Of a stretch of DNA of 39,746 bases, positions 1 to 9,090 are shown in pieces (the stretch's first letter is position 1; every line of letters begins with the position of its first letter). The stretch covers positions 1 to 39,746 of the forward strand of contig JAITQG010000024.1 of assembly GCA_031289015.1 (NCBI GenBank). Reading direction: 5' to 3'. The notes beneath the pieces were generated by a model. It made no database searches and had not been told where the DNA came from. It was given only the letters and a program-made list of their open reading frames with translations. The translations under genes were made by a program, and so were the position numbers. Source of the DNA: Lactobacillaceae bacterium (GTDB lineage: Bacteria; Bacillota; Bacilli; Lactobacillales; Lactobacillaceae).

Positions 1-150
1 AGCGGCACCAACGCGGTCTTAGGGAGTTGGTTTCGCGCCAGCGGAGCCGAATCCCTTAGACTAGTGGGACCGTGTCGCCCACCTCTATTGCCCCAATGCG
101 GAGCCCTTGACCCAACCAAACCCAAACACCTTTGCCCCCAAGGGGGCAAA
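1..150. repeat. GC-rich structured intergenic segment at left edge
   Basis: No ORF is convincing here. The segment folds on itself: positions 7-18 pair with 68-79 (about 10 of 12 positions, counting wobbles), and AGGGA at 21-25 pairs with TCCCT at 52-56 inside that stem. A separate hairpin with arms at 131-139 and 142-150 (nine base pairs, two-base loop) follows and has no T-tract on its 3' side on either strand, so it is not an ordinary terminator. The base composition is clearly more GC-rich than other intergenic DNA in the window. It could be part of a structured RNA or repeat that continues to the left of the window. Confidence 0.45.
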
Positions 151-152
151 AG

Positions 153-185
153 AAAAAAAGATCGAGCAACCAAAGCCCAATCTTT
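153..185 (-). terminator. Rho-independent terminator of ppcA
   Basis: On the minus strand AAGAT-T-GGGC, a seven-base loop and GCTC-G-ATCTT form a stem of about ten pairs (wobbles included), followed directly by a run of T. It starts about a dozen bases after the ppcA stop codon. Confidence 0.85.
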
Positions 186-197
186 TGATATTAAATC

Positions 198-1718
198 TTA
201 ACCCAAGAAATTCCGCAACTGAGCCTCGCGATTAATCAAAGCCGTAATCGCCACACTAGCCCCCTCTTTGATCTGAACAAGTTGCTCAGCCAAATGCGCA
301 TGTTGCTCTTGTTGACGCGTCTTAGGCCCAATCTCAAAGTCAAATTCAGCCTGCAAAATCTCAATATCTTCGCGCACTTCTTTCCAAGCCGCATTATCAG
401 TCTCCAAAATGGCCAAAGCATCCAAATTGACATAATCAGCCAATTCAGTGAAGTCATTTTTGAGATTTGGATAATGCCGGTCAAAGACCACGCGAGTCTC
501 GGGATCCATATCCCGCAAAGCCCGGCCAAAGCCGATAAATTCAGGTGGTACCCCAATTGAATAAAAGGCGCCAGTAAAATTGATCGCACGTGGCAAAGCA
601 ACGCCGTCAACTTCACGTGAGTAACCCAAGACCCCAACGTGCTGACGACGATCTCGCCGCTTTGGGAACGCCTTGAAAATTGGCTGCATATCCATTACCA
701 AATTATCCAACGTACCCTTGTAATATTTAGCTGAAACTTGGGCAATTTTAATCATGATTGCCTTTTCTTCTTCAGTAAACGTGATGGCCGGCACTTGTGG
801 TAATTCGTTCTTCAAACGCGTAATCGCCCCTGTCACTTCTTCGAGTGGATAATCGTAACGGAAGGCTGATTGCACTGTGACGGTGCTGACGCCACCAAAT
901 TCTTGGAGGAAGCGGTCAATCCGGCGTGGTGACAACCCGCCACGGAAAATCGCTGACCCCATCCCAACGATTGGGAAGATTTCAATGTTTTCTTGCTTGG
1001 CGAATTCGTGCAAGCGCGCAATGGCCAACTTGTTTCCACTAATTGAACTCATGAACCCTGATGACAAGGCCGAATCCGACCCAGCCAAGAAGACGCGCAT
1101 GTACTTTGGTCGGAACCCAAAATGTTCTTCGTGTAACTTCAAATATTCGGCCAAGATTTCTGGCGCGTGTAATTGCGTTTCGAATTCTTCAAACAACGGA
1201 ATCATTTCGATGTATGGCGTGTTGGTGCGTGCGCCCTTAGCAAACACTTCCGTCTTGAAGTTTGCTAACTTTTCAAAGATGGTTTGCATTTCCAAAATTT
1301 GGTCGGCTCGTTGCGCCATTGGCAAGATTGCTTCAAATAATGGGCGGCTTTCAAATTTCAAATCGCGCGCAAAGTCTTCTGATGACAAGAAGGCCGTCAT
1401 GGCTTGCATCAAGTTATAGCCCGCCTCTTCCCAGATATTTGGGAAACGGAAGGTGATGAATTTGTCCTTGCCTAATTGGTTTTCTTTGAAATACTCATAT
1501 TGACCAGAAAATAAGCGATCGATCACGGCAGCATCGGCGTGCTTACCTTCCCAATCCCACATATATTCATCTACATCAAGGGCTGAAAAGTTTTCAAAAG
1601 CTTCCATTGTTTCGCTATAGGCTGAAATAAATGGTCGATTTGAGATATCCCAAAATGCGCCATTAGCGTTGTCTGGATGTTGCGTTCCCATGGTAACTGG
1701 GATTTTGCGTTCTAACAT
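198..1718 (-). CDS. ppcA: Archaeal-type phosphoenolpyruvate carboxylase
   Basis: The 506-residue product matches the short archaeal-type PEP carboxylase family (PpcA), not the ~900-residue bacterial enzyme. It begins MLERKIPVTMGTQHPDN, the family's N-terminal signature. It should carboxylate PEP to oxaloacetate in the cytosol, feeding aspartate synthesis and malate or succinate formation. The family is mostly archaeal but is known from Leuconostoc, Oenococcus and some clostridia, which supports the lineage assignment. The ATG follows an AAGGGG ribosome site at good spacing. The gene stands alone, with its own terminator at 153-185 and the tuf terminator upstream. A dyad in its leader (1793-1824) may be an operator. 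Identification is firm; regulation is inferred. Confidence 0.93.
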   Translation of the reverse strand: MLERKIPVTMGTQHPDNANGAFWDISNRPFISAYSETMEAFENFSALDVDEYMWDWEGKHADAAVIDRLFSGQYEYFKENQLGKDKFITFRFPNIWEEAGYNLMQAMTAFLSSEDFARDLKFESRPLFEAILPMAQRADQILEMQTIFEKLANFKTEVFAKGARTNTPYIEMIPLFEEFETQLHAPEILAEYLKLHEEHFGFRPKYMRVFLAGSDSALSSGFMSSISGNKLAIARLHEFAKQENIEIFPIVGMGSAIFRGGLSPRRIDRFLQEFGGVSTVTVQSAFRYDYPLEEVTGAITRLKNELPQVPAITFTEEEKAIMIKIAQVSAKYYKGTLDNLVMDMQPIFKAFPKRRDRRQHVGVLGYSREVDGVALPRAINFTGAFYSIGVPPEFIGFGRALRDMDPETRVVFDRHYPNLKNDFTELADYVNLDALAILETDNAAWKEVREDIEILQAEFDFEIGPKTRQQEQHAHLAEQLVQIKEGASVAITALINREAQLRNFLG

Positions 1719-1792
1719 GACAGTCCCCTTTATTGCTAACTTATTTGATGATAGTAGCTTTTGGTGCCGGATTAAAATCCATCACTGGTTTA

Positions 1793-1824
1793 GCATACTT
1801 TATCGATTAATAAGTCTAGTATGC
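1793..1824. promoter_or_regulatory. Inverted repeat upstream of ppcA, possible operator
   Basis: GCATACT at 1793-1799 is the exact reverse complement of AGTATGC at 1818-1824. Inside these arms TTATCGATTAATAA adds partial further symmetry. The element lies 75-105 bases before the ppcA start, where a promoter is expected, and no terminator T-run follows. A transcription factor site is plausible; the binding protein is unknown. Confidence 0.45.
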
Positions 1825-1901
1825 CACAAAACCCGAATAATTTGTAGCCGTTTCTTCGATATATTTGTTAACTGCCTAACGTTTCGCTGGTAAAACTGCA
1901 C

Positions 1902-1937
1902 AAAAAAAGCAAAATCCAAATGAATGAATTTTGCTTT
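1902..1937 (-). terminator. Rho-independent terminator of tuf
   Basis: On the minus strand AAAGCAAAAT, a 12-base loop and ATTTTGCTTT form a ten-pair perfect stem followed by further T residues. A second small hairpin (1947-1964, six pairs) sits between it and the tuf stop codon. Confidence 0.9.
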
Positions 1938-1976
1938 CTTCTGAATGTTTACTTTAGGGTAAACGACTAATTAAAA

Positions 1977-3164
<1,188 letters not shown>

Positions 3165-3187
3165 AAGCTTATCCTCCTAGTTTTCGC

Positions 3188-3205
3188 GTTGTAACGAATT
3201 ACAAC
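3188..3205 (-). promoter_or_regulatory. UUCG-loop hairpin in the tuf 5' leader
   Basis: The transcript reads GUUGUAA-UUCG-UUACAAC, a seven-pair perfect stem closed by a UUCG loop. It ends about ten bases before the AGGAGG of tuf. It is not followed by a T-run, so it is not a terminator. It may stabilise the mRNA or keep the ribosome site open. Confidence 0.6.
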
Positions 3206-3222
3206 ATCAGTTGCATAAAATA

Positions 3223-3253
3223 ATTATACTACAATCCTTGCGGAAATACACAA
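3223..3253 (-). promoter_or_regulatory. Second candidate tuf promoter
   Basis: A perfect TATAAT (-10, at 3223-3228) lies downstream of the main promoter, with a weak TTGTGT 19 bases before it (3248-3253). The -10 is convincing; the -35 is poor. Confidence 0.4.
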
Positions 3254-3301
3254 CCAAACGAAAAATGTAATTTGATTTTCTCCCCGTGGGAAGCTTCAAT
3301 T

Positions 3302-3330
3302 ATTATATCCAATCGACGGTAATTTGTAAA
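3302..3330 (-). promoter_or_regulatory. Main tuf promoter
   Basis: TTTACA (3325-3330), a 17-base spacer and TATAAT (3302-3307) make a near-consensus vegetative promoter about 140 bases upstream of the tuf start. No terminator is seen between this promoter and the upstream gene, so read-through may add to expression. Confidence 0.8.
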
Positions 3331-3370
3331 CAATTTTTGTTGTTTTTCTCGTTTTTTCTTCCAAGTCAGC

Positions 3371-4285
3371 TTAAGCCAACAAATCCATGGCCAGCTTTTG
3401 CAGTTCTAAGCGCCATTCCCGTTGTTGATTAGGTTCATCAATATCGGTGTCACCACTGACTTCAGCGATTGTCGCTTGCACCCAACTAGCGGGATCTGTG
3501 ACCACTTTATCGACCAACGGATAGGTTTGCAACAAAGTTAACCGCAAGCCCGCCAAAACTGCTTCGTTAACGGCAACATCTGAGTTATTGGCATGCTCAT
3601 TTAAGATTTGCAAAATGGCTTGAAAGGCTGGTTGCTCTTCAAATTCGACTAATTCACTTGGATTCACCGTGATTTCAGTATCTCGAAGCCAATGCATAAT
3701 GATGGGCTCATTGACTTGTAACCTGCGTAACCGATTCAACACCGTCACGCGGACGATTGGGTGCAAGAATGGATCGCGTAAGACAAACTTAGCCCCTTTG
3801 AGATAATCAGCTAAGGGCAAATGCTCAGCTTCATCAATGCGGGCTTGTTGGGTGGCGACGTCTTGATCACTCAAATGCCAAAAATGGCGTGCGATGGTTT
3901 GGATCGTCTCCCCAAGCTCGATCTTCCCCTGGTGTTCTTCATAGCCGATGATGGTCGTAAATTCATCACTCCAACGTGTTGATAAGGCAAATTCGCGGGC
4001 TTGTAAATAATTGCGATTATTAAAGGCAATCGCTAAATATTGTTCCGCCAGCTGTCGGTCGTTTGCATAACTATCAACAAATTCATCGGCAATTTGTTGA
4101 GCTAATTGATTTTGACCATCGTCTAATAAGACCGCCGTCACAAAATGGTTAAGCTCGGGTTCTTGGTGCATATTGTAAGCTTCTTCCAATAAATCGAGCG
4201 TTTTGTCGATTTGCATATCATCATGAGCTGCATGGGCTCTGTCCACTAAAATCCGAAATTTTTCGGCGTCAAATTCTTCGTTCAT
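3371..4285 (-). CDS. Helical-repeat (TPR-like) protein of unknown function
   Basis: This 304-residue acidic, helix-rich protein has no signal peptide or membrane segment. The N-terminal half shows paired helices typical of tetratricopeptide-like repeats (for example a segment around residues 20-45 with DKTLDLLEEAYNMHQEPE, then further repeats to about 110). Proteins of this kind sit between an RNase J gene and tuf in many lactobacilli, which is the same context as here; the conserved position suggests a link to RNA or translation, but I know of no demonstrated role. The start has a strong AGAGGGGG ribosome site. A terminator hairpin lies between it and rnjB upstream, so it may be expressed only at reduced level from the rnjB promoter. 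Confidence 0.75.
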   Translation of the reverse strand: MNEEFDAEKFRILVDRAHAAHDDMQIDKTLDLLEEAYNMHQEPELNHFVTAVLLDDGQNQLAQQIADEFVDSYANDRQLAEQYLAIAFNNRNYLQAREFALSTRWSDEFTTIIGYEEHQGKIELGETIQTIARHFWHLSDQDVATQQARIDEAEHLPLADYLKGAKFVLRDPFLHPIVRVTVLNRLRRLQVNEPIIMHWLRDTEITVNPSELVEFEEQPAFQAILQILNEHANNSDVAVNEAVLAGLRLTLLQTYPLVDKVVTDPASWVQATIAEVSGDTDIDEPNQQREWRLELQKLAMDLLA

Positions 4286-4306
4286 AGATTCCCCCTCTAT
4301 TTGAAT

Positions 4307-4336
4307 AAAAAAACGAGGTGCGTATGACCGCCCTCG
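4307..4336 (-). terminator. Terminator between rnjB and the helical-repeat gene
   Basis: CGAGG, a 12-base loop and CCTCG are followed by seven T on the minus strand. The short stem and its place in a 59-base gap without an evident promoter suggest partial (attenuating) termination. Confidence 0.65.
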
Positions 4337-4344
4337 CCATCAGC

Positions 4345-6201
4345 TTATTGCGCTGATTCTGTTTTTACTTCGGTTTGTGCTGGTTTTGGCTTCCGGTTGC
4401 GTGAACGGCGCTTTTTTGATGCACCATTCTCCGTACCATTATTAGCTTGTGGCTTGGCTTCACCGGTATTTGGCCGGGCGCCTTGCCCTCCACCATTGTT
4501 TGGCTTAGTGCTCTTACGGCGCCGACCATTTTGGTTAGCTTCCATAATCACGGGCAAAATCACTGGCTTGCGGCGCGTTTGTTCAAACAAGAACTTACCC
4601 AAGGCATCCCGAACTGAATTCTTGAGGTTACCCCAGTCAAATTCTTTGCTGTTCTTGATTCCATCAGCAACTGTGGTTTGCACCAAATCAGCCGCTTCAC
4701 GCATCAAATCGCGTGATGTCTTCACATACACGAACCCACGTGAATCAATCTTGGGTGTTGAAACGACCTTCTTCTTCTTGCGATCAATCGTGACAACCGC
4801 AATAAACACGCCATCTTCAGACAAAATCCGCCGGTCGTTCAACACGATTGAACCGATATCACCGACCCCAGACCCATCAATCATCGTTGAGCCAACTTGA
4901 ATTGACCCACCGAGATAAACGTCTTCTTCAAGGTGCAAATTATCACCATTGGCCAAGATAAACGCATTTTCATCAGTGTAGCCGACTTCTTTAGCCGCTG
5001 ACAAAGCACTATTCAAGACGCGGTATTCACCTTGCACCGGAATCACAGTTTCAGGCTTCAACAAATTCAACATCAATTGGAAGTCGTTCTTTGACGCGTG
5101 GCCAGATGACTTCAAATCGGTTGAAATTTGCTTAACTTGAGCCCCAGCACGGAAAAGATAATCACGCGTCCGGGCGACATAGCCTTCCATGGCGGTTGAA
5201 GGGGTCGTTGTGATGAAGACCAAATCGCCTGGCTTGATTTGCACATTGCGATCATCACCGTGCGCCATGCGTTGCAAGTGGCGGATTGGTTCACCCATCT
5301 TACCAGTTTCCAAAATCACGGTTTCTTCTGGAGCAATGGTATCAAGGTTCTTTAATGACACAAACAAATCGTTTTCAGGAATTGGCAAATGCAACTTCTT
5401 CAAACGCAAAGCCGTGCGCACAACCTTTTCCAAATCATTACCTGACAAAACCAACTTGCGACCAACACGGTAAGCCGCATCGATGACTTGTTGGATTCGT
5501 TGAATGTTTGACGCCACGGCAGCCACGATAATCCGGCCATCATGGTGCTTGAAGCCATCATAAATATAATCAGCAATTTCTGATTCATGCGCCGTTTGCC
5601 CAACATTGGCTGTCCCAGCAGAATCGATCAACAAGGCTTTAACCCCTTTGCCCCCGATTTCAGCTAAGCGCAACAAATCCATCCGGTAATATGGGGCCGC
5701 CGTCGTATCAAACTTGAAGTCACCAGTGTAGACCACTTGGCCATTTGGTGTCTCCAAAACAATCCCCAATGATTCAGGAATTGTGTGGGTCGTCTCAAAG
5801 AATGACACGATGACATCGCCAAATTCGACTTCTTGATCGCCACGAACGACGTGATAATCATCAAAGTCTTTTACTTCTGGTTCAGCTTCAATGGCTAGCT
5901 TGGCCAATTCGATCGTTAATTCAGACCCGAAAACGGGTGCTGAAATTTCCGTCAACAAGTAAGGCAAGGCCCCAATTGCATCGGCGTGTCCGTGCGTCAA
6001 AAAGATGCCGGCGATTTGGTCGGCATGTTCAACTAAGTAACTAAAGTCAGGAATGACCACGTCAACGCCCAACAAATCGCTTTCAGGATACTTCAATCCT
6101 GCATCTAAAATAAAAATATCTGTGCCAACGGTTACCGCATACATGTTCTTACCGTTTTCACGGAGACCACCAAACGGCATTACTGATAATGTAGTGCTCA
6201 T
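4345..6201 (-). CDS. rnjB: Ribonuclease J2
   Basis: The 618-residue product is a metallo-beta-lactamase/beta-CASP ribonuclease for mRNA turnover and 5' processing. Several segments match RNase J2 rather than J1: THGHADAIGALPYLL at residues 69-83, where J1 has HxHxDH, so the last metal-ligand histidine is Ala75 (codon 5977-5979); TTHTIPESLG; GDFKFD; and PVQGEY in place of the J1-type PIHGEY. J2 is known mainly as a partner of J1, with weak activity of its own. The last ~55 residues form a basic, Asn/Gln/Lys-rich disordered tail, longer than in B. subtilis J2 as I recall it. The ATG has no strong ribosome site at normal spacing. A promoter is visible at 6265-6292. Confidence 0.93.
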   Translation of the reverse strand: MSTTLSVMPFGGLRENGKNMYAVTVGTDIFILDAGLKYPESDLLGVDVVIPDFSYLVEHADQIAGIFLTHGHADAIGALPYLLTEISAPVFGSELTIELAKLAIEAEPEVKDFDDYHVVRGDQEVEFGDVIVSFFETTHTIPESLGIVLETPNGQVVYTGDFKFDTTAAPYYRMDLLRLAEIGGKGVKALLIDSAGTANVGQTAHESEIADYIYDGFKHHDGRIIVAAVASNIQRIQQVIDAAYRVGRKLVLSGNDLEKVVRTALRLKKLHLPIPENDLFVSLKNLDTIAPEETVILETGKMGEPIRHLQRMAHGDDRNVQIKPGDLVFITTTPSTAMEGYVARTRDYLFRAGAQVKQISTDLKSSGHASKNDFQLMLNLLKPETVIPVQGEYRVLNSALSAAKEVGYTDENAFILANGDNLHLEEDVYLGGSIQVGSTMIDGSGVGDIGSIVLNDRRILSEDGVFIAVVTIDRKKKKVVSTPKIDSRGFVYVKTSRDLMREAADLVQTTVADGIKNSKEFDWGNLKNSVRDALGKFLFEQTRRKPVILPVIMEANQNGRRRKSTKPNNGGGQGARPNTGEAKPQANNGTENGASKKRRSRNRKPKPAQTEVKTESAQ

Positions 6202-6264
6202 ATTTATCTATATCTCATTTCTTTCGGGGCTATATTCGTACCCAACGTTATTGTCTTTCTGTTT

Positions 6265-6292
6265 AGTGTACCATATTTAGCGGATGAGACAA
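6265..6292 (-). promoter_or_regulatory. Promoter of rnjB
   Basis: TTGTCT (6287-6292), a 16-base spacer and TACACT (6265-6270), with TGG directly before the -10 (extended -10). The start codon of rnjB follows about 65 bases downstream. Confidence 0.6.
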
Positions 6293-6307
6293 GTCGAGAA
6301 CCCACAT

Positions 6308-6342
6308 AAAAAACGGCAAAACGTCGAAACATTTTACCGTTT
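6308..6342 (-). terminator. Terminator of the S9 peptidase gene
   Basis: On the minus strand AAACGG-T-AAAA pairs with TTTT-G-CCGTTT around a loop, followed by further T residues. It lies 20 bases after the stop codon. Confidence 0.8.
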
Positions 6343-6362
6343 AAATTCATTTAATATCGGAA

Positions 6363-8228
6363 TTAATATCGGTGTAGCCAATCAAACATCACGTCCAAGC
6401 GGGCTAACCGTAAATTAGGCAAGCCATTGCGTGAAACCCCATGCCACGCTTGTGGGAAGCGGACCATTTCAACTGGTGCCGTGCTCAACATTTTCATGGC
6501 GGTGAAATAATGTTCTGATTGGGCGGCGGGTGTGCGCATATCGTACTCGCCTTGCATCAATAACAAGGGCGTTTTGACATACTGCACATAGGTCAACGGC
6601 GATTTTTCAGTCAACGTGGCCCGCCCGCGTTCATCAAATGGCGTGGCACCCATTTCTTCAAAGACGAAATTGTACCCAATGTCTGACGCACCAAACAAGT
6701 CGAGCCAATTGGTGACCGGCCGTTGCGCCACCGCGGCCTTAAAGCGATCAGATTGCCCAATCGCCCACGTCGCCATAAAACCACCATACGAGCCACCCAC
6801 AATGTATTGTTGACTAGCATCAATCAAATCAGGGTGTTGCGTCAGTGCGGCATCCAACCCGGTCAACAAATCGCGATAATCTTGTTCACCATAATGTTTA
6901 ACCACCGCGTCCACAAAGTCTTGGCCATACGTCGTTGAGCCGTGCGGATTGATAAAGACCACATTGTACCCAGCGGCACTAAATTGCTGGAATTCCAAGA
7001 AGAAAGTATCCCCATACGCTCCATGCGGTCCACCGTGCACATACAAAACGACCGGTGCTTGGGCTTGTAGCGCATTGGGCATAAACCAGGCATCCACCAC
7101 GTCCCCATTTTCACTCAAGAAAACAAATTTTTCATGATCTTGATAAGTTTCGTTGAGGTCGAGGACAACATTTTGCGTCACCAAATCAATCAATTGCGCT
7201 GGATGTTGCGCCGTTGAACTAACCACAAGGGCGATATCGCCGACAAATTCAAAGCCCAATAATGCTTCACGATTGTCGCGGACCAACGTCATTTCACCAA
7301 AAATACTACCAAAGTACAGCCGGTTATGCCCACGATGCCCCGTTTGAAAGGCAAAATTTTCTGCATCTAACCATTTAACGTGGCGTTGTTGCGCTTGCAC
7401 GACGACGTCTGAATTTGGCCCGTCCAACAACGCTTCATCCGCATACACACGTTCGATACTATTGGTCTCAAAATTAAAGTTAAATAGCTCAGCAACCCGG
7501 CGGAATGGCCGTTGCTTGTCACGAGCAATAAACAACACATTTCCCCCATCTGGACTATAGATTGCTTCTTCAATATCCGCCAAGCCGTCATGAGACAAAA
7601 CCATGTGCTTGTCAGTCGAAACTGTATACTGCGCTAACTGATGATATGTATACAATGCGTCATCATCGGTAATTTGGGTAATTAACAAAACATTATCAGC
7701 ATCTAACACATCCGCAATGGCAAATGGGTGTTGCTCCGTTTGAATTAATTCATCTTCGCCATTCGTTAAACGATGCAACTCAAAATACCGGGCCTCGTCA
7801 ATAAAACCCTTGCCGTCATCTTTGTAGTGTAAATGAGTGTAGCGGCGGACGGCTGGTTGGTCAGCAACGGTGTTGAAATCGGCCTGGTCTGAATGTTGCG
7901 TCCGATAAAAAATCGCGGCTCCATCCGGTGTAGGTTGAAATTGTTCTAACTTACCAGTAACATCCGTCAACTTGATGTCATCCCCACCATCGACAAATTC
8001 AAAAAGCTGCCCAGCTTGCACATAAAACAGTTGTTCATCGCTAGCTTGGACTTGTTGAACATCGGCAACTTTGACAATCGCTTGCCCGTCAACGACTTCG
8101 ATCAAATCAGTTATGTAATCATTTTCTGCTTCACGGGCGCGACTGACTTGTACATAGACCCGATCATTTAATACGAGCGGATTCGCTAAAGCCCGAATAT
8201 CATATAAAGTTTTATTGGTCGCTAACAT
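6363..8228 (-). CDS. S9 family (prolyl oligopeptidase-type) serine peptidase
   Basis: The 621-residue cytosolic protein has an N-terminal beta-propeller-like region (about residues 1-350, with repeated strands such as YSPDGGNVLFIARD) and a C-terminal alpha/beta hydrolase domain. The catalytic triad is readable: Ser in GGSYGGFMATW, Asp in MQGEYDMRTP and His in AWHGVSRNG. This layout is that of acylaminoacyl-peptidase or dipeptidyl-peptidase-like S9 enzymes, which trim short peptides. No signal peptide is seen, so it should act on internal peptides, a usual trait of peptide-using lactic acid bacteria. The ATG follows GAGGGA. The gene is monocistronic, between the rpsT terminator and its own terminator. 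Exact substrate is not predictable. Confidence 0.9.
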   Translation of the reverse strand: MLATNKTLYDIRALANPLVLNDRVYVQVSRAREAENDYITDLIEVVDGQAIVKVADVQQVQASDEQLFYVQAGQLFEFVDGGDDIKLTDVTGKLEQFQPTPDGAAIFYRTQHSDQADFNTVADQPAVRRYTHLHYKDDGKGFIDEARYFELHRLTNGEDELIQTEQHPFAIADVLDADNVLLITQITDDDALYTYHQLAQYTVSTDKHMVLSHDGLADIEEAIYSPDGGNVLFIARDKQRPFRRVAELFNFNFETNSIERVYADEALLDGPNSDVVVQAQQRHVKWLDAENFAFQTGHRGHNRLYFGSIFGEMTLVRDNREALLGFEFVGDIALVVSSTAQHPAQLIDLVTQNVVLDLNETYQDHEKFVFLSENGDVVDAWFMPNALQAQAPVVLYVHGGPHGAYGDTFFLEFQQFSAAGYNVVFINPHGSTTYGQDFVDAVVKHYGEQDYRDLLTGLDAALTQHPDLIDASQQYIVGGSYGGFMATWAIGQSDRFKAAVAQRPVTNWLDLFGASDIGYNFVFEEMGATPFDERGRATLTEKSPLTYVQYVKTPLLLMQGEYDMRTPAAQSEHYFTAMKMLSTAPVEMVRFPQAWHGVSRNGLPNLRLARLDVMFDWLHRY

Positions 8229-8301
8229 AATATTTCCCTCGAAATTAATTGTAAATTTTAATTAAATTTAGCACACCTCGCGCGAAATGTGTTAAATCAA
8301 C

Positions 8302-8337
8302 AAAAAAACTACCGAAATCATAAGAAATCGGTAGTTT
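8302..8337 (-). terminator. Terminator of rpsO-rpsT
   Basis: AAACTACCGATTTC and GATTTCGGTAGTTT form a long stem around a small loop, then a T-run on the minus strand. A-rich flanks give it some symmetry, but only minus-strand genes abut it. Confidence 0.9.
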
Positions 8338-8358
8338 ATTTTTAAGTCTATATTGGAA

Positions 8359-8613
8359 TTACTTGTTCAACAAGGCAGCCAAACGTGACTTATCACGTGA
8401 AGCCTTGTTCTTAGCAATCAATCCCTTTGAAGCTGCACGGTCAACAGCAGCTGAAGCGCTAAGATACAATTCTTGCAAATTGTCTTCGCCAGCTTCAACA
8501 GCCTTACGGAACTTCTTGACTTCAGTACGGTATGCTGAAGTTTGGGTAACATTGCGTTCGCGTTGAATCTTGTTCAAACGTGCACGCTTGATTGAACCTT
8601 CGATAATTGGCAT
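8359..8613 (-). CDS. rpsT: 30S ribosomal protein S20
   Basis: The 84-residue, strongly basic protein matches S20, which binds the 5' domain of 16S rRNA. Recognisable parts are MPIIEGSIKRARLNKI at the N-terminus, the central helix with FRKAVEAGE, and the C-terminal SAAVDRAASKGLIAKNKASR. The ATG has AAGGAG at good spacing. It lies 55 bases after rpsO with no terminator between them, so the two ribosomal genes should share a transcript that ends at 8302-8337. Having rpsT close to holA is a common arrangement in Bacilli. Confidence 0.97.
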   Translation of the reverse strand: MPIIEGSIKRARLNKIQRERNVTQTSAYRTEVKKFRKAVEAGEDNLQELYLSASAAVDRAASKGLIAKNKASRDKSRLAALLNK

Positions 8614-8668
8614 CGTCTTTTCTCCTTCGATGAAAATGTCTTAACGGTTACGCGATAATCTATAAAGA

Positions 8669-8938
8669 TTAACGACGCAAACCAAGCTTAGCAATCAACT
8701 CACGGTAACGTTGAACGTCATCGTTACGCAAATAACGCAACAAATTACGACGGTGACCGATCTTCTTCATCAATCCACGTTGTGAATGGAAGTCATGCTT
8801 GTGCTCAGACATATGCCCGTTCAATGAGTTAATATCAGCAGTCAAAACTGCAACTTGTACCTCAACTGAACCAGTATCACCTTCGTGACGAGCGAACTCC
8901 TTGATGATCTCATTCTTGCGTTCTGCAGAAATAGCCAT
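8669..8938 (-). CDS. rpsO: 30S ribosomal protein S15
   Basis: The 89-residue protein is S15, a primary 16S rRNA binder of the central domain. It shows the family signature from [13 protein letters not shown] through [18 protein letters not shown] to the [10 protein letters not shown] helix. The ribosome site is AAAGGTGG. Upstream lies a clear promoter (9043-9071) and a leader with two paired elements (8974-9036); S15 represses its own translation through leader structures in several bacteria, so this leader may do the same. Transcription probably continues into rpsT. Confidence 0.98.
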   Translation of the reverse strand: MAISAERKNEIIKEFARHEGDTGSVEVQVAVLTADINSLNGHMSEHKHDFHSQRGLMKKIGHRRNLLRYLRNDDVQRYRELIAKLGLRR

Positions 8939-8973
8939 TGGAATGTTCCACCTTTCTTAAATAAATAGTGTCG

Positions 8974-9036
8974 CCTATATCCGAGTAGAACGATGGTGAA
9001 CCGTCAAACACAGGTATAGGTCGTGCAAAATTGCAC
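8974..9036 (-). promoter_or_regulatory. Candidate S15 autoregulatory leader of rpsO
   Basis: In the transcript a hairpin GUGCAA-UU-UUGCAC (9023-9036) is followed by CCUAUA (9015-9020), which pairs with UAUAGG (8974-8979) across about 35 bases that contain smaller possible stems. The element fills the space between the promoter and the ribosome site. This resembles other S15 mRNA binding sites in layout; there is no direct evidence of S15 binding. Confidence 0.5.
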
Positions 9037-9042
9037 TTGATT

Positions 9043-9071
9043 AGTATACATAAATCTAGCCACAAGTGCAA
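9043..9071 (-). promoter_or_regulatory. Promoter of rpsO
   Basis: TTGCAC (9066-9071), a 17-base spacer and TATACT (9043-9048). It lies directly downstream of the 44-residue ORF and about 105 bases before the rpsO start. Confidence 0.75.
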
Positions 9072-9090
9072 GTTTCTTTGTCAATCAGTA

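Noticed and set aside
1-130. Possible tmRNA, SRP RNA or RNase P RNA fragment at the left edge
   Set aside because: None of the conserved cores of these RNAs as I know them could be found on either strand.
877-1419. 180-residue plus-strand frame opposite ppcA
   Set aside because: Antisense to ppcA, no known domain, no ribosome site.
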